A stretch of DNA of 21,256 nt, taken from NCBI GenBank assembly GCA_018896355.1, contig JAHIMW010000217.1, positions 1-21,256 on the forward strand, written 5' to 3'. The notes beneath the pieces are model-generated. The model searched no databases. It was given only the letters and a program-made list of their open reading frames with translations, and was not told the origin of the DNA. Source of the DNA: Pseudomonadota bacterium. GTDB lineage: Bacteria; Desulfobacterota; Syntrophia; Syntrophales; UBA5619. The position numbers and the translations under genes are program-made. This document shows positions 8,799-16,297 of the stretch, in pieces (the stretch's first letter is position 1; each line of letters starts with the position of its first letter).

Positions 8799-8827
8799 TT
8801 ATAATCATTATGATTATATGGTGTCAA
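8799..8827 (-). promoter_or_regulatory. Strong sigma70-type promoter of the dctPQM-pxpABC operon
   Basis: On the minus strand TTGACA (8827-8822), a 17-base spacer and TTATAA (8804-8799) form a near-consensus promoter, about 135 bases upstream of dctP. The surrounding 8700-8960 stretch is markedly AT-rich compared with the flanking genes. Confidence 0.75.
8801..8817. promoter_or_regulatory. Perfect 8-bp palindrome (candidate operator) inside the promoter
   Basis: ATAATCAT at 8801-8808, one base, then ATGATTAT at 8810-8817. It fills most of the spacer between the -35 and -10 boxes and touches the -10. A dimeric repressor bound there would block RNA polymerase. No regulator gene lies nearby, so the protein that binds it is unknown. 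Confidence 0.55.
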
Positions 8828-8960
8828 TAAATATTAATAGGCTCATAAAAAAGACACCACTTCATTACAAAAATAACATTTCTTTTTCGCTTGTCCATCA
8901 AGTGAACATATCGAAATTCCTGGGAAAGTCATCCGGATCGCTAACGAAATCCTACGCTTT

Positions 8961-9491
8961 TTTCTTCCCATTCCCGCGGGAGACAATAATCGCTTGACAA
9001 ATAAATTGGTCCCTGTTCAAATTTTCCCTCCAACAGGGAGGCGAAGGATGATCGGCAAGGCAGGGGAGTGGTGAGCGGATGAAGGCCCTCAACAGAAAGC
9101 TCGGGCGGGATCTGTGGCGCATGAAAGGCCAGGTGTTTGCGATTACACTGGTCGTGGTCAGCGGTGTGGCAACCTTCATCATGTTCATCAGCACGATGGA
9201 TTCCCTCTCTCTCACCCGAAACCGGTTTTATCGGGATTATCGTTTTGCCGATGTGTTTGTGAACCTGAAGCGGGCGCCGGAAAGCCTGAAGGAGAAGATT
9301 CAAAATGTTCCCGGCGTCCATCTGGTCGAGACGCGCGTTTCCGCCTATGTAAAACTGGACATCAAAGGTTTTGATGAACCGGTGACGGCCCGAATCATCT
9401 CCATCCCCGATGACGGCAAGCCCCTTCTGAATCGGCTCTATATCAATAAAGGCAGGTTGGCCGACCCGGCGAAGGATAACGAGGTGGTGAT
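8961..9491 (+). repeat. Right copy of direct repeat (permease promoter and 5' end, intact)
   Basis: This is the full-length counterpart of 2616-3029, containing the promoter, ribosome binding site, start codon and first ~137 codons of the permease. It includes bases 9075-9192, missing from the left copy. See the left copy for mismatch counts. Confidence 0.9.
8994..9022 (+). promoter_or_regulatory. Promoter of the permease-HlyD operon
   Basis: TTGACA (8994-8999), 17-base spacer, TCAAAT (9017-9022), 56 bases before the permease ATG. The consensus -35 and ideal spacing compensate for a moderate -10. Confidence 0.6.
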
Positions 9492-11442
9492 CAATCAAAA
9501 CTTCGCACAGGCGCACGGCTTCGATCCGGGCGATCGATTTGCGGCCATCATCCATGGAAAATGGAAGGAGCTTACGATTACCGGCATTGCCCTTTCTCCG
9601 GAGTTTGTGCTGATCATGCGACCGGAGGCGATGAGCCCGGATTTCAAGCACTACGGCATCCTCTGGATGGGCCGCAAGGCGCTGGGCAAATCGTATGAGA
9701 TGGATGGGGCGTTTAACAATGTCGTATTGACCCTCCATCCGGAGGCCAACGTGAGCGACGTCCTCACCGGGATCGACCGTATCGTCGAGCGATACGGCGG
9801 GTACGGCGCGTATGCCCGCAAAGATCAGATATCGCACCGTCTTCTGAATGAGGAGTTCCGGCAGCTCCAGACGAGCTCAACAATATTCCCCACCATTTTC
9901 ATCTGCGTGGCCGCCTTTCTGCTCAATGTGGTCATGAGCCGGACGATCAATACGCAGCGCGAGCAGATCGCCGCGCTGAAGGCCTTCGGCTATTCGAATC
10001 TGGATGTGGGCATCCATTACGCGAAGCTGGTGATTCTGATCATATCCGCCGGTCTGGCCGGAGGAATCGCGGCGGGCGTCTGGTTTGGAAAAATGCTGGG
10101 CGGAATTTACATGGAGGTATACCGTTTCCCACAACTGATCTATACGCTGCATACCGGCGTGATCGTCGCGGCGGTCCTCATCAGCATCGCTTCAGCCCTG
10201 GTCGGCACCCTGCACTCGCTGTGGCGGGCGGCCAAACAGCCCCCCGCCGAGGCGATGAGGCCCGAGCCCCCCGCGAAGTACCGGATCACGCTTATTGAAA
10301 AGATGGGCATCGGCCGCCGGCTTACGCAGCCGTCACGGATTATCGCAAGGAATGTGGAGCGGAAGCCGGTGCGGACCGCTCTTTCCATCATCGGGATCGC
10401 CGTCGCCTGCGCCACGATGATCTCCAGCGGGTTTTTCAAGGATGCCGTCGCTTTCATGGTGAATGTCCAGTTTGTCCGTTCCCAGAAGGAGGACATGAAG
10501 GTTGCGTTCACCGATCCGACCTCCCGCAGGGCGCTTTACGATCTCAAGGCGCTTCCCGGCGTCCGGCACGCCGAAACCTTCCGGACGGTCCCGGCAAGAT
10601 TCAAATTCGGCAATCGCAGTTACAAGACGGCGATCAACGGGATAGAACCGGAGAGCCGTTTGCACCTTTTGTTGGATACCGATCTCAACGCGATATCTCT
10701 GCCGCCTTCCGGCATCGTGCTGAACGATTACCTGGGAAAATTTCTCGGCGTCCGGGCCGGCGACCTGTTGACGGTCGAGGTTCTCGAAGGATCGAAGCCG
10801 GTCCGTCAGGTGCCGGTCGTTGCGTTGGTCAAGCTCTATCTGGGGGTGATGGGGTACATGGATGTAACGGCTCTCAACCGTTTGATGAGAGAGGGTGATG
10901 CCATTTCGGGCGCTTATCTGGTGACCGATCCGCTTTACAGCGGGAAGCTCTATCGGAATTTTATCGACATGCCTCGGGTTTCCGGAACCGTGCTCAGGCG
11001 AAACGAAATCCGCAATTTTCACGATGTGCAGGCCAAGGGGATGCTCTTTTTCACGTTCATCGCTACGCTGATGGCCTGCTCCATCTCGTTCGGCGTCGTC
11101 TACAACAGCGCAAGAATCGCGTTGTCGGAACGAAGCCGGGAGCTCTCCAGCCTCCGGGTTCTCGGTTACACGCGAGGCGAAATTTCCTACATTCTTCTGG
11201 GCGAACTGGGACTCATCACGCTGATCGCCATTCCATTGGGCTTTTTGATCGGGTACTGGCTCTGCGCCTACATTGCGCAGGCGCTGGCATCCGATCTTTT
11301 CCGGGTGCCGCTGGTGATCGAGACAAAGACCTACGCACTCGCGGCAGCGGTCGTTCTTGTGTCGGCCTCCGTATCCGGGCTGATTGTGCGCCATAAACTG
11401 GATCATCTCGATCTTGTAGAGGTATTAAAAACCAGGGAGTAG
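9079..11442 (+). CDS. ABC transporter permease, FtsX/MacB-LolE-like, duplicated-domain type
   Basis: This 787-residue inner-membrane protein has about eight transmembrane helices (roughly 18-38, 268-287, 315-338, 359-380, 432-452, 655-677, 708-731 and 752-771). They are arranged as two FtsX-type halves, each with a large periplasmic domain after its first helix. The coupling-helix-type motifs are visible twice: REQIAALKAFGYS (294-306) and SERSRELSSLRVLGYT (683-698). Such permeases work with a separate ATPase in lipoprotein, lipid or drug export. The downstream gene is a HlyD-like adaptor only 4 bases away, so an export role across the envelope is likely; the cargo is unknown. No ATPase gene is in the window. 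ATG 9079 has a weak GTGAGCG site. Its 5' end is duplicated at 2616-3029. Confidence 0.9.
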   Translation: MKALNRKLGRDLWRMKGQVFAITLVVVSGVATFIMFISTMDSLSLTRNRFYRDYRFADVFVNLKRAPESLKEKIQNVPGVHLVETRVSAYVKLDIKGFDEPVTARIISIPDDGKPLLNRLYINKGRLADPAKDNEVVINQNFAQAHGFDPGDRFAAIIHGKWKELTITGIALSPEFVLIMRPEAMSPDFKHYGILWMGRKALGKSYEMDGAFNNVVLTLHPEANVSDVLTGIDRIVERYGGYGAYARKDQISHRLLNEEFRQLQTSSTIFPTIFICVAAFLLNVVMSRTINTQREQIAALKAFGYSNLDVGIHYAKLVILIISAGLAGGIAAGVWFGKMLGGIYMEVYRFPQLIYTLHTGVIVAAVLISIASALVGTLHSLWRAAKQPPAEAMRPEPPAKYRITLIEKMGIGRRLTQPSRIIARNVERKPVRTALSIIGIAVACATMISSGFFKDAVAFMVNVQFVRSQKEDMKVAFTDPTSRRALYDLKALPGVRHAETFRTVPARFKFGNRSYKTAINGIEPESRLHLLLDTDLNAISLPPSGIVLNDYLGKFLGVRAGDLLTVEVLEGSKPVRQVPVVALVKLYLGVMGYMDVTALNRLMREGDAISGAYLVTDPLYSGKLYRNFIDMPRVSGTVLRRNEIRNFHDVQAKGMLFFTFIATLMACSISFGVVYNSARIALSERSRELSSLRVLGYTRGEISYILLGELGLITLIAIPLGFLIGYWLCAYIAQALASDLFRVPLVIETKTYALAAAVVLVSASVSGLIVRHKLDHLDLVEVLKTRE

Positions 11443-11446
11443 ATTT

Positions 11447-12649
11447 ATGAAAACCGCAACGCGCAGAACACTGTTTGTCATCGGGGTTATTTTGGTTGTT
11501 GCCGCGGCAACGATTTACGGTTTTCTCCCGAAAGCGGTGGAGGTCGATCTTGTTGCTGTCTCACGGGGCCCGCTCCAGGTCACAATCGAAGAAGAGGGCC
11601 GTACCCGCCTGAAAGAACGGTTTGTCGTCTCGGCGCCGACCGCCGGGTATATGCGGCGGATCGACGCAAAGGTGGGAGATCCGGTGCGAAAGGGGCAGAT
11701 CCTGGTTGCTCTGGAGCCGTTGCGATCGCAGCCCCTTGATCCGAGAAGCCGCGCGGAAGCCGAGGCGACCGTTTTCGCGGCGCAGGCCGGGCTTAACGCT
11801 GCGATCGAAAAGGAGCGTGCGGCGGCGGCCGATGCCGACTACATGGAGAAACGGTTGGAACGGATTGCGAATCTGTATTCGAAGCGATACGTTGCGCAAG
11901 ACCAGCGGGATCAGACGGCGTCCGAGGCAAAAAAGGCGCGGGCGGTTCAATTGTCCGCCAAAGCCGCCGTAGATGTATCGCGATCCGAGCTCGAGCGGGC
12001 CAAAACCGTGCTGAAGAACTTTCCCCCCGGGGGGATAGCCGAAAAAGCCAATACCGTCTACATTTCGTCTCCGGTCAGCGGCGCCGTGATCAAAATCTAT
12101 CGGGAAAGCGAGGGCGCCGTCAATGTGGGAGACCCTCTGATGGAGATCGGCGACTCAAAAAATCTCGAAGTCCGCATAGAGCTCCTCTCTTCCGATGCGG
12201 TTAAAATCAAAAAGGGAGGCGTGGTTTTCTTCAAACGCTGGGGGGGGGAGGGCGCGCTGACGGGAAGGGTGCGGATTGTCGAACCGGCCGGATTTACCAA
12301 GGTGTCGAGTCTGGGCGTGGAGGAGCAAAGGGTGCTGGTCATTGCGGATATCACCTCGCCACCGGAAACATGGCGTCTCCTCGGTGACGGTTATCGCATG
12401 GAGGCGCATTTTATGGTCTGGGAAGGCAAGGACGTTCTGCAAATCCCTGCCGGCGGTCTTTTCCGTTCGGGAAAGGAATGGGCCGTGTTTGTGGAGGATA
12501 ACGGAAAGGCGAGGCAGCGGACGCTTGAGGTTGGTCAGAGAAACGGCTTGACGGCAGAGATCGTTTCCGGACTCAAGGAGAAGGAAAGGGTGGTTGCCCA
12601 TCCCGATGATTCCATCATGAATGGCACGCCCATCAGGCCGAGGAGGTGA
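11447..12649 (+). CDS. HlyD-family periplasmic adaptor (membrane fusion protein)
   Basis: This 400-residue protein has one N-terminal membrane anchor (about 8-27). The two halves of a biotinyl-lipoyl domain are at about 62-89 (SAPTAGYMRRIDAKVGDPVRKG) and 207-236 (SSPVSGAVIKIY and GDPLMEIGD). Between them lies a helical hairpin at about 102-190, rich in Ala, Glu and Lys. Beta-barrel and membrane-proximal domains follow. These adaptors link an inner-membrane transporter to an outer-membrane channel. It starts 4 bases after the permease stop, with GGGAG in the permease's last codons serving as ribosome site, so the two are co-transcribed and probably form one efflux complex. The hairpin repeats at 12721-12817 follow and could help end transcription. 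Confidence 0.92.
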   Translation: MKTATRRTLFVIGVILVVAAATIYGFLPKAVEVDLVAVSRGPLQVTIEEEGRTRLKERFVVSAPTAGYMRRIDAKVGDPVRKGQILVALEPLRSQPLDPRSRAEAEATVFAAQAGLNAAIEKERAAAADADYMEKRLERIANLYSKRYVAQDQRDQTASEAKKARAVQLSAKAAVDVSRSELERAKTVLKNFPPGGIAEKANTVYISSPVSGAVIKIYRESEGAVNVGDPLMEIGDSKNLEVRIELLSSDAVKIKKGGVVFFKRWGGEGALTGRVRIVEPAGFTKVSSLGVEEQRVLVIADITSPPETWRLLGDGYRMEAHFMVWEGKDVLQIPAGGLFRSGKEWAVFVEDNGKARQRTLEVGQRNGLTAEIVSGLKEKERVVAHPDDSIMNGTPIRPRR

Positions 12650-12720
12650 AAAAAGAATAGACAGGCGGAACCAATTGTATTATGGACCGAATGTAATTTA
12701 TGAAAACCTCCCGCAGAATA

Positions 12721-12817
12721 CCCCGTCCTGTGGACGGGGATGAATGCGGAGCGGGGGCTGGGGGGATGCAATCCCCCCGGATTTAAGTTTTTTAGATGCC
12801 CCGCCCTGTGGGCGGGG
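12721..12817. repeat. Inverted pair of REP-like hairpins with a third palindrome between
   Basis: Hairpin 1 (12721-12739) is CCCCGTCC-TGT-GGACGGGG. Hairpin 3 (12799-12817) is CCCCGCCC-TGT-GGGCGGGG. Both have 8-bp perfect stems and the same TGT loop. Read on the minus strand, hairpin 3 is preceded by GAACTA, resembling the AATA before hairpin 1, so the two units face each other as in a BIME. A middle palindrome (12760-12778) is GGGGGGAT-GCA-ATCCCCCC. The element fills most of the 205-base gap between the adaptor and aminotransferase genes and resembles REP elements or ends mobilised by IS200/IS605-type (RAYT) transposases. No transposase is present here. Confidence 0.75.
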
Positions 12818-12854
12818 TAGTTCACTTCATCACCGGGAGTCATGCGAGGCCAGG

Positions 12855-14159
12855 ATGAGATTCGACATTGCCAAGAGCGGAAGCGGGCTCGTTTACGAGA
12901 TCCGTCATATCGTGAATGTAGCCAACCAACTGAAAAAGTCGGGCGTGGAGGTGGTCTGGGAGAATATCGGCGATCCCGTTCAGAAGGGGGAAAAGGTTCC
13001 AGAATGGATGCGCGAGGTCCTCGCCGACCTGCTGCGTGAAGATTGCACATACGGCTATTCTCCGACGAAAGGGGTGGACGCGACCCGCCAATTCCTCGCG
13101 GAAAAGGTCAACCGCCGCGTCAAGGCGCAGATCACGCCGGACGATATCATCTTCTTCAACGGCCTTGGCGACGCAATCGCCCGCGCCTACAGCGCGATCC
13201 GTCTCGAAGTGCGGATCATCATGCCGGAGCCCACCTACTCCACGCACCTGCTCGCGGAGGTCCACCACGCCTCCTTCCCGCCGAACACCTACCGGATGAA
13301 CCCTTACTGCGACTGGTCTCCGGACATCAACGAGCTGGAGCGGAAGGTGAAGAGCCACAAGGCGATCGTCGGCATCCTCGTCATCAATCCGGACAACCCC
13401 ACCGGCTTCGTCTATCCCGAGGAGACGCTCATCCGGATCGTCGACATCGCCCGCCGCTACGATCTCTTTTTGATCTTCGACGAGACCTACCACAACATCG
13501 TCTTCAACGGGAAAAAGACGGTTCCGCTGTCGGACATCATAGGCGAGGTTCCGGGGATCTCGATGAAGGGGATCTCCAAGGAGTTCCCCTGGCCCGGTTC
13601 CCGCTGCGGCTGGATGGAGATCTACAACGCCGACAAGGACGAAATTTTCGCCCGCTACATCGATGCGATCCTGACCCAGAAGATGTCTGAGGTCTGCTCG
13701 ACGACCCTTCCGCAGATGGCGATCCCGAGGATCATGACCCACCCGCAGTATCAGCCCTACCTGCAGGAGAGGGTCCAACATTATGAAAAGCTCTCCAACA
13801 TCGCCTACGGGATCCTCAAGGACCTCCCCTATGTGATGGTGAACCGGACCTGCGGCGCATTCTACATGACGGTGGTCTTCAACGAGGCGGTCCTCAACAA
13901 CCGCCAGCGCCTGCCGATTCCGCAGGGGGATGTCCGGATCTACATCGAAAGCCTGGTTGCGGAACCGATCGAACCCGACAAGCGCTTCGTCTATTATCTC
14001 CTCGGCGCCACCGGGATCTGCGTGATCCCGCTGACCTCCTTCTTCACGGATCAGCCCGGTTTCCGGATGACGCTGCTCGAACGGGACGAGGCGAAGTTCG
14101 AACAGGTCGTCCGAACCCTCGGCGAGAAGATTGTCCAGTACGTTGAATCGGCCCGGTAG
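12855..14159 (+). CDS. PLP-dependent class I/II aminotransferase
   Basis: This 434-residue fold-type I aminotransferase is cytoplasmic. Motifs seen are INPDNPTG (177-184), DETYHNIVF with the pyridine-nitrogen Asp (D209) and Tyr (Y212), and SKEFPWPGSRCGW (241-253) with the Schiff-base Lys K242 and a phosphate-binding Arg (R250). The substrate cannot be told; the overall style is closest to alanine/aspartate-type enzymes. The ATG at 12855, preceded by GAGG, is preferred. The frame extends to 12744, but that part reads through the hairpin repeats. The protein lacks a signal peptide. It is convergent with the vapC remnant and the racemase-family gene, with only 5 bases between the stop codons, so it is not in an operon with them. 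Confidence 0.9.
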   Translation: MRFDIAKSGSGLVYEIRHIVNVANQLKKSGVEVVWENIGDPVQKGEKVPEWMREVLADLLREDCTYGYSPTKGVDATRQFLAEKVNRRVKAQITPDDIIFFNGLGDAIARAYSAIRLEVRIIMPEPTYSTHLLAEVHHASFPPNTYRMNPYCDWSPDINELERKVKSHKAIVGILVINPDNPTGFVYPEETLIRIVDIARRYDLFLIFDETYHNIVFNGKKTVPLSDIIGEVPGISMKGISKEFPWPGSRCGWMEIYNADKDEIFARYIDAILTQKMSEVCSTTLPQMAIPRIMTHPQYQPYLQERVQHYEKLSNIAYGILKDLPYVMVNRTCGAFYMTVVFNEAVLNNRQRLPIPQGDVRIYIESLVAEPIEPDKRFVYYLLGATGICVIPLTSFFTDQPGFRMTLLERDEAKFEQVVRTLGEKIVQYVESAR

Positions 14160-14164
14160 GAAGA

Positions 14165-14314
14165 CTAACTTCCCTTTGCATAGATTTTTAATGGGCAAAC
14201 CGATGCGATCCGATCGAAGTCGCTGTCTTGATTGAGGAGGTAGAGGTCATTTTCCATGGCGGTGATCGCGATGAGCGCCGGGGCGATGACACGGACTTGG
14301 GCAATTTCAGTCCC
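14165..14314 (-). pseudogene. C-terminal remnant of a VapC-type PIN toxin
   Basis: Forty-nine codons read GTEIAQVRVIAPALIA, then ITAMENDLYLLNQ and DSDFDRIAS, ending PLKIYAKGS-stop. This is the pattern of the last third of VapC PIN-domain RNases (usual form: DALIAATA, a hydrophobic strand, then DxDFxxIA). The usual Asp before ALIA is replaced by Pro (P-A-L), and no start codon or N-terminal half can be found before the larA-like stop at 14371. It is therefore a fossil. It lies directly downstream of the racemase-family gene on the same strand; a VapB remnant lies just upstream of that gene. Confidence 0.7.
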
Positions 14315-14370
14315 GCCGTAGCGGAGGTGCGGTCCACCTTGATGACCGCGTTCAACGGGCTGCCGCCTCT

Positions 14371-15804
14371 TTAGGTTGCGAGAAAGGGGATTGCGTAGGG
14401 CCCTTCCCGGAGGAAGGCCACCGATGGTTCGACCCCCTTTTTCCGGTAATCGGCCACCGCGAAACGGAGCGCGGTTTCAACCATCTCCCGGACCGTCCGG
14501 ACGGGGTCTTGCCCCCCCTGCTCCAGCAGGTCGAGGCCGCATTGTCCCGGGATCATGCAGTAATCCTCCCTCGGAATCGTGTGCGTGCAGTAAAAAAACC
14601 TCTCCTCGTCGATCTTCCGGAACACCTTTGCCCACATCTCCGGCTCCCACTGGTCCTTCGTGAAGCGCCAGCCGGGCGCCTCGATCATCCGCATGTAGTG
14701 ATCGGCCCCCTGGATCTTGAGCATGTGCAAGAGGCTTTTGTATTCCGGCCCGCCGATCGGCTCCTCATCGCGGTTGTCGGTGGCGAGGATCATGATTCCT
14801 CCGTTCCGGATCGCCGGGAGGGCGTTGTGGGCGGCCTTCACCGCCTGGTAGTGGTTCCGGCCGACATAGCCGCCGTGGGTGAGGATGATGTCGTACTCCC
14901 GCTCCACCGGGATGGAGACGGTTTCCCGTATGAGGTCGCCCGCCGCCTCGTGGGCCGCCTCGAGATCCCCGGCGAAGACGCCGGTCAGACGCAGGTCGCG
15001 GTCGAGCGTCGTGTTCACGATAAAATCGACGCCCACCGTCCGCGCGATCGCGAGGGACTCCTCGTGGCAGGGGTTCCGCCGGAGGATCAGATTCTGCGCG
15101 AAGGGGGATTCAAGGAAGTCGGGGCTGTGGAACTTCTCGATGGTTCGCTTGTCGACAAGGCCCGGGCAGATCGCCTTCCGTCCGCCGGAGAGCCCCGCCA
15201 TGAAGTGGCTCTCCACGAGGCCCGTGGCGATCCGGAGGTCGGCCCGGGAAAAGGCGCTGTTCACGAAGACATCCCCACCGGTCGGGCTCTTGCCGATGAA
15301 GGTGAGCGAGGGGAGCGCCTCGCAGTCGTGGTCGATCACGGGGTAGTCCTTGAGGATCTCCTCGCCCAGAATTTCGACCCGCTCGGCAGGGGTGCTCGGC
15401 CGGTGCATCCCGTTCCCGATGACGATCTTGATATTTCCCCGGGAGATTCCCTCCGCCTCCAGCCGGTTCAAGAGCGGCCGGAGGAGGCCGCTCTCCCCGC
15501 GGCAGGGGACGGGCCGCGTGATGTCGGAGACGGTCACCGCGGCGGTGAGCTCCGCCGCCGGCTTTTCCTTCTTCCGGATGATCTCCGCAAGCGGCGGGCA
15601 GCCGATCGGATGCGACAGGGACTCTTCATAGGCGGCCCGCGGGTCGGAAATGAGCGGAATCTCTTTCATGCCGAGGATGACGCAGTTCGGCGGAACGCGG
15701 ACGTCAAGCCGGTACCGTCCATACTCGACCGGGATCACTTTCCAGTCCGTCGTATCGATCTGCTGCGCGGTTTTATGGGTGTCGGATTGCTTCAGAAAAA
15801 ACAT
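14371..15804 (-). CDS. LarA-family nickel-dependent 2-hydroxyacid racemase/epimerase
   Basis: This 477-residue protein belongs to the lactate racemase LarA superfamily (DUF2088), whose enzymes use a nickel-pincer nucleotide cofactor for hydride transfer on 2-hydroxy acids. The N-terminal motif SDITRPVP (93-100) and the residues H134 (NGMHRPST), H200 (ESHFMAG), K210 (SGGRKA) and H226 (KFHSPDF) are seen. Their spacing of 66, 10 and 16 residues equals that of H108, H174, K184 and H200 in Lactobacillus plantarum LarA, so the catalytic His pair, cofactor-anchoring Lys and nickel-ligand His are all kept. Many relatives act on other hydroxy acids; the substrate is unknown. The larB/larC/larE cofactor genes are not in the window. 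Start is uncertain: ATG 15804 lies inside the vapB fragment; GTG 15738 (VIPVEYGRYRL) fits the family N-terminus better. Confidence 0.88.
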   Translation of the reverse strand: MFFLKQSDTHKTAQQIDTTDWKVIPVEYGRYRLDVRVPPNCVILGMKEIPLISDPRAAYEESLSHPIGCPPLAEIIRKKEKPAAELTAAVTVSDITRPVPCRGESGLLRPLLNRLEAEGISRGNIKIVIGNGMHRPSTPAERVEILGEEILKDYPVIDHDCEALPSLTFIGKSPTGGDVFVNSAFSRADLRIATGLVESHFMAGLSGGRKAICPGLVDKRTIEKFHSPDFLESPFAQNLILRRNPCHEESLAIARTVGVDFIVNTTLDRDLRLTGVFAGDLEAAHEAAGDLIRETVSIPVEREYDIILTHGGYVGRNHYQAVKAAHNALPAIRNGGIMILATDNRDEEPIGGPEYKSLLHMLKIQGADHYMRMIEAPGWRFTKDQWEPEMWAKVFRKIDEERFFYCTHTIPREDYCMIPGQCGLDLLEQGGQDPVRTVREMVETALRFAVADYRKKGVEPSVAFLREGPYAIPFLAT

Positions 15805-15892
15805 CCTTCTCGTCGCGAAACCATACCTCGTTCACAAGGGCCACGGCCTTGTTATACAGAGCTTCGGGCACTTCTGTCTGAACGGTCTTCAT
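15773..15892 (-). pseudogene. N-terminal remnant of a VapB-like ribbon-helix-helix antitoxin
   Basis: The 39 codons read MKTVQTEVPEALYNKAVALV, then NEVWFRDEKDVFSEAIRHP-stop. The beta-strand (KTVQTEVPE) and following helices, with WF-x-DE, match the start of Arc/CopG-like VapB antitoxins, which normally continue for another ~25-40 residues after (A/E)ALRRFL. Here the frame stops after EAIR. It has an excellent AAGGAG ribosome site and a promoter upstream, while its end overlaps the first codons of the racemase-family gene. The truncated peptide keeps the DNA-contacting strand but probably not a stable dimer fold. It may now act mainly as a leader for the racemase gene (inference). Confidence 0.65.
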
Positions 15893-15930
15893 AATACGAC
15901 TCCTTACGGATTTCATTCATGCTATAAGAT

Positions 15931-15959
15931 TATATACAGCATCCCTGAACAATTCACAA
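15931..15959 (-). promoter_or_regulatory. Promoter for the vapB remnant and racemase-family gene
   Basis: On the minus strand TTGTGA (15959-15954), 17-base spacer, TATATA (15936-15931), with an overlapping TATAAT at 15934-15929. It lies about 40 bases before the vapB-remnant ATG and is probably the former vapBC promoter. Confidence 0.5.
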
Positions 15960-16297
15960 TACATGATGCTACGCCGTGGCCGCCCGCTACGCCTTGATTG
16001 TTCCGATTCTCGCGTACTTTCTGATTTGAAAAGGTATTATAAACTTCGGGCGACTGCTCGTTCACCTACGAGTCAATGACGTACGATGTCGAATTGAGGT
16101 GAGGATTACTTAAAAGAAAAGCGGGGTAGTATATGAACCGTACCTAGCGCACAAATGCTACAGGATCCTGTTGAGATGTCAAATATAATATCATCCATCA
16201 GATGCTGTTTCCCATTTGAAATCATCAACTTTTCACGACTCTACCTGAGTGCACAGTACAGGAAGTTAGATTTTATGATTTCCAGTGTTGCTTGAAA
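15960..16297. other. Intergenic stretch without recognisable gene
   Basis: About 340 bases, AT-rich with many stops on both strands. I see no RNA gene, no long palindrome and no coding remnant that I can name. It separates the racemase-family promoter from the end of the ACT-domain gene. Confidence 0.5.

Noticed and set aside
8941..9837. Leftward 298-codon frame that resembles the one at 2413-2859
   Set aside because: The similarity between the two comes from the DNA repeat itself. Both are antisense to the permease reading frame and cross its promoter.
12840..14198. Leftward 452-codon frame opposite the aminotransferase
   Set aside because: It is an antisense product of GC-rich third positions; the rightward frame has all PLP-enzyme motifs.
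14509..15894. Rightward 461-codon frame opposite the racemase-family gene
   Set aside because: It is an antisense shadow; the opposite strand carries the LarA residues with exact spacing.
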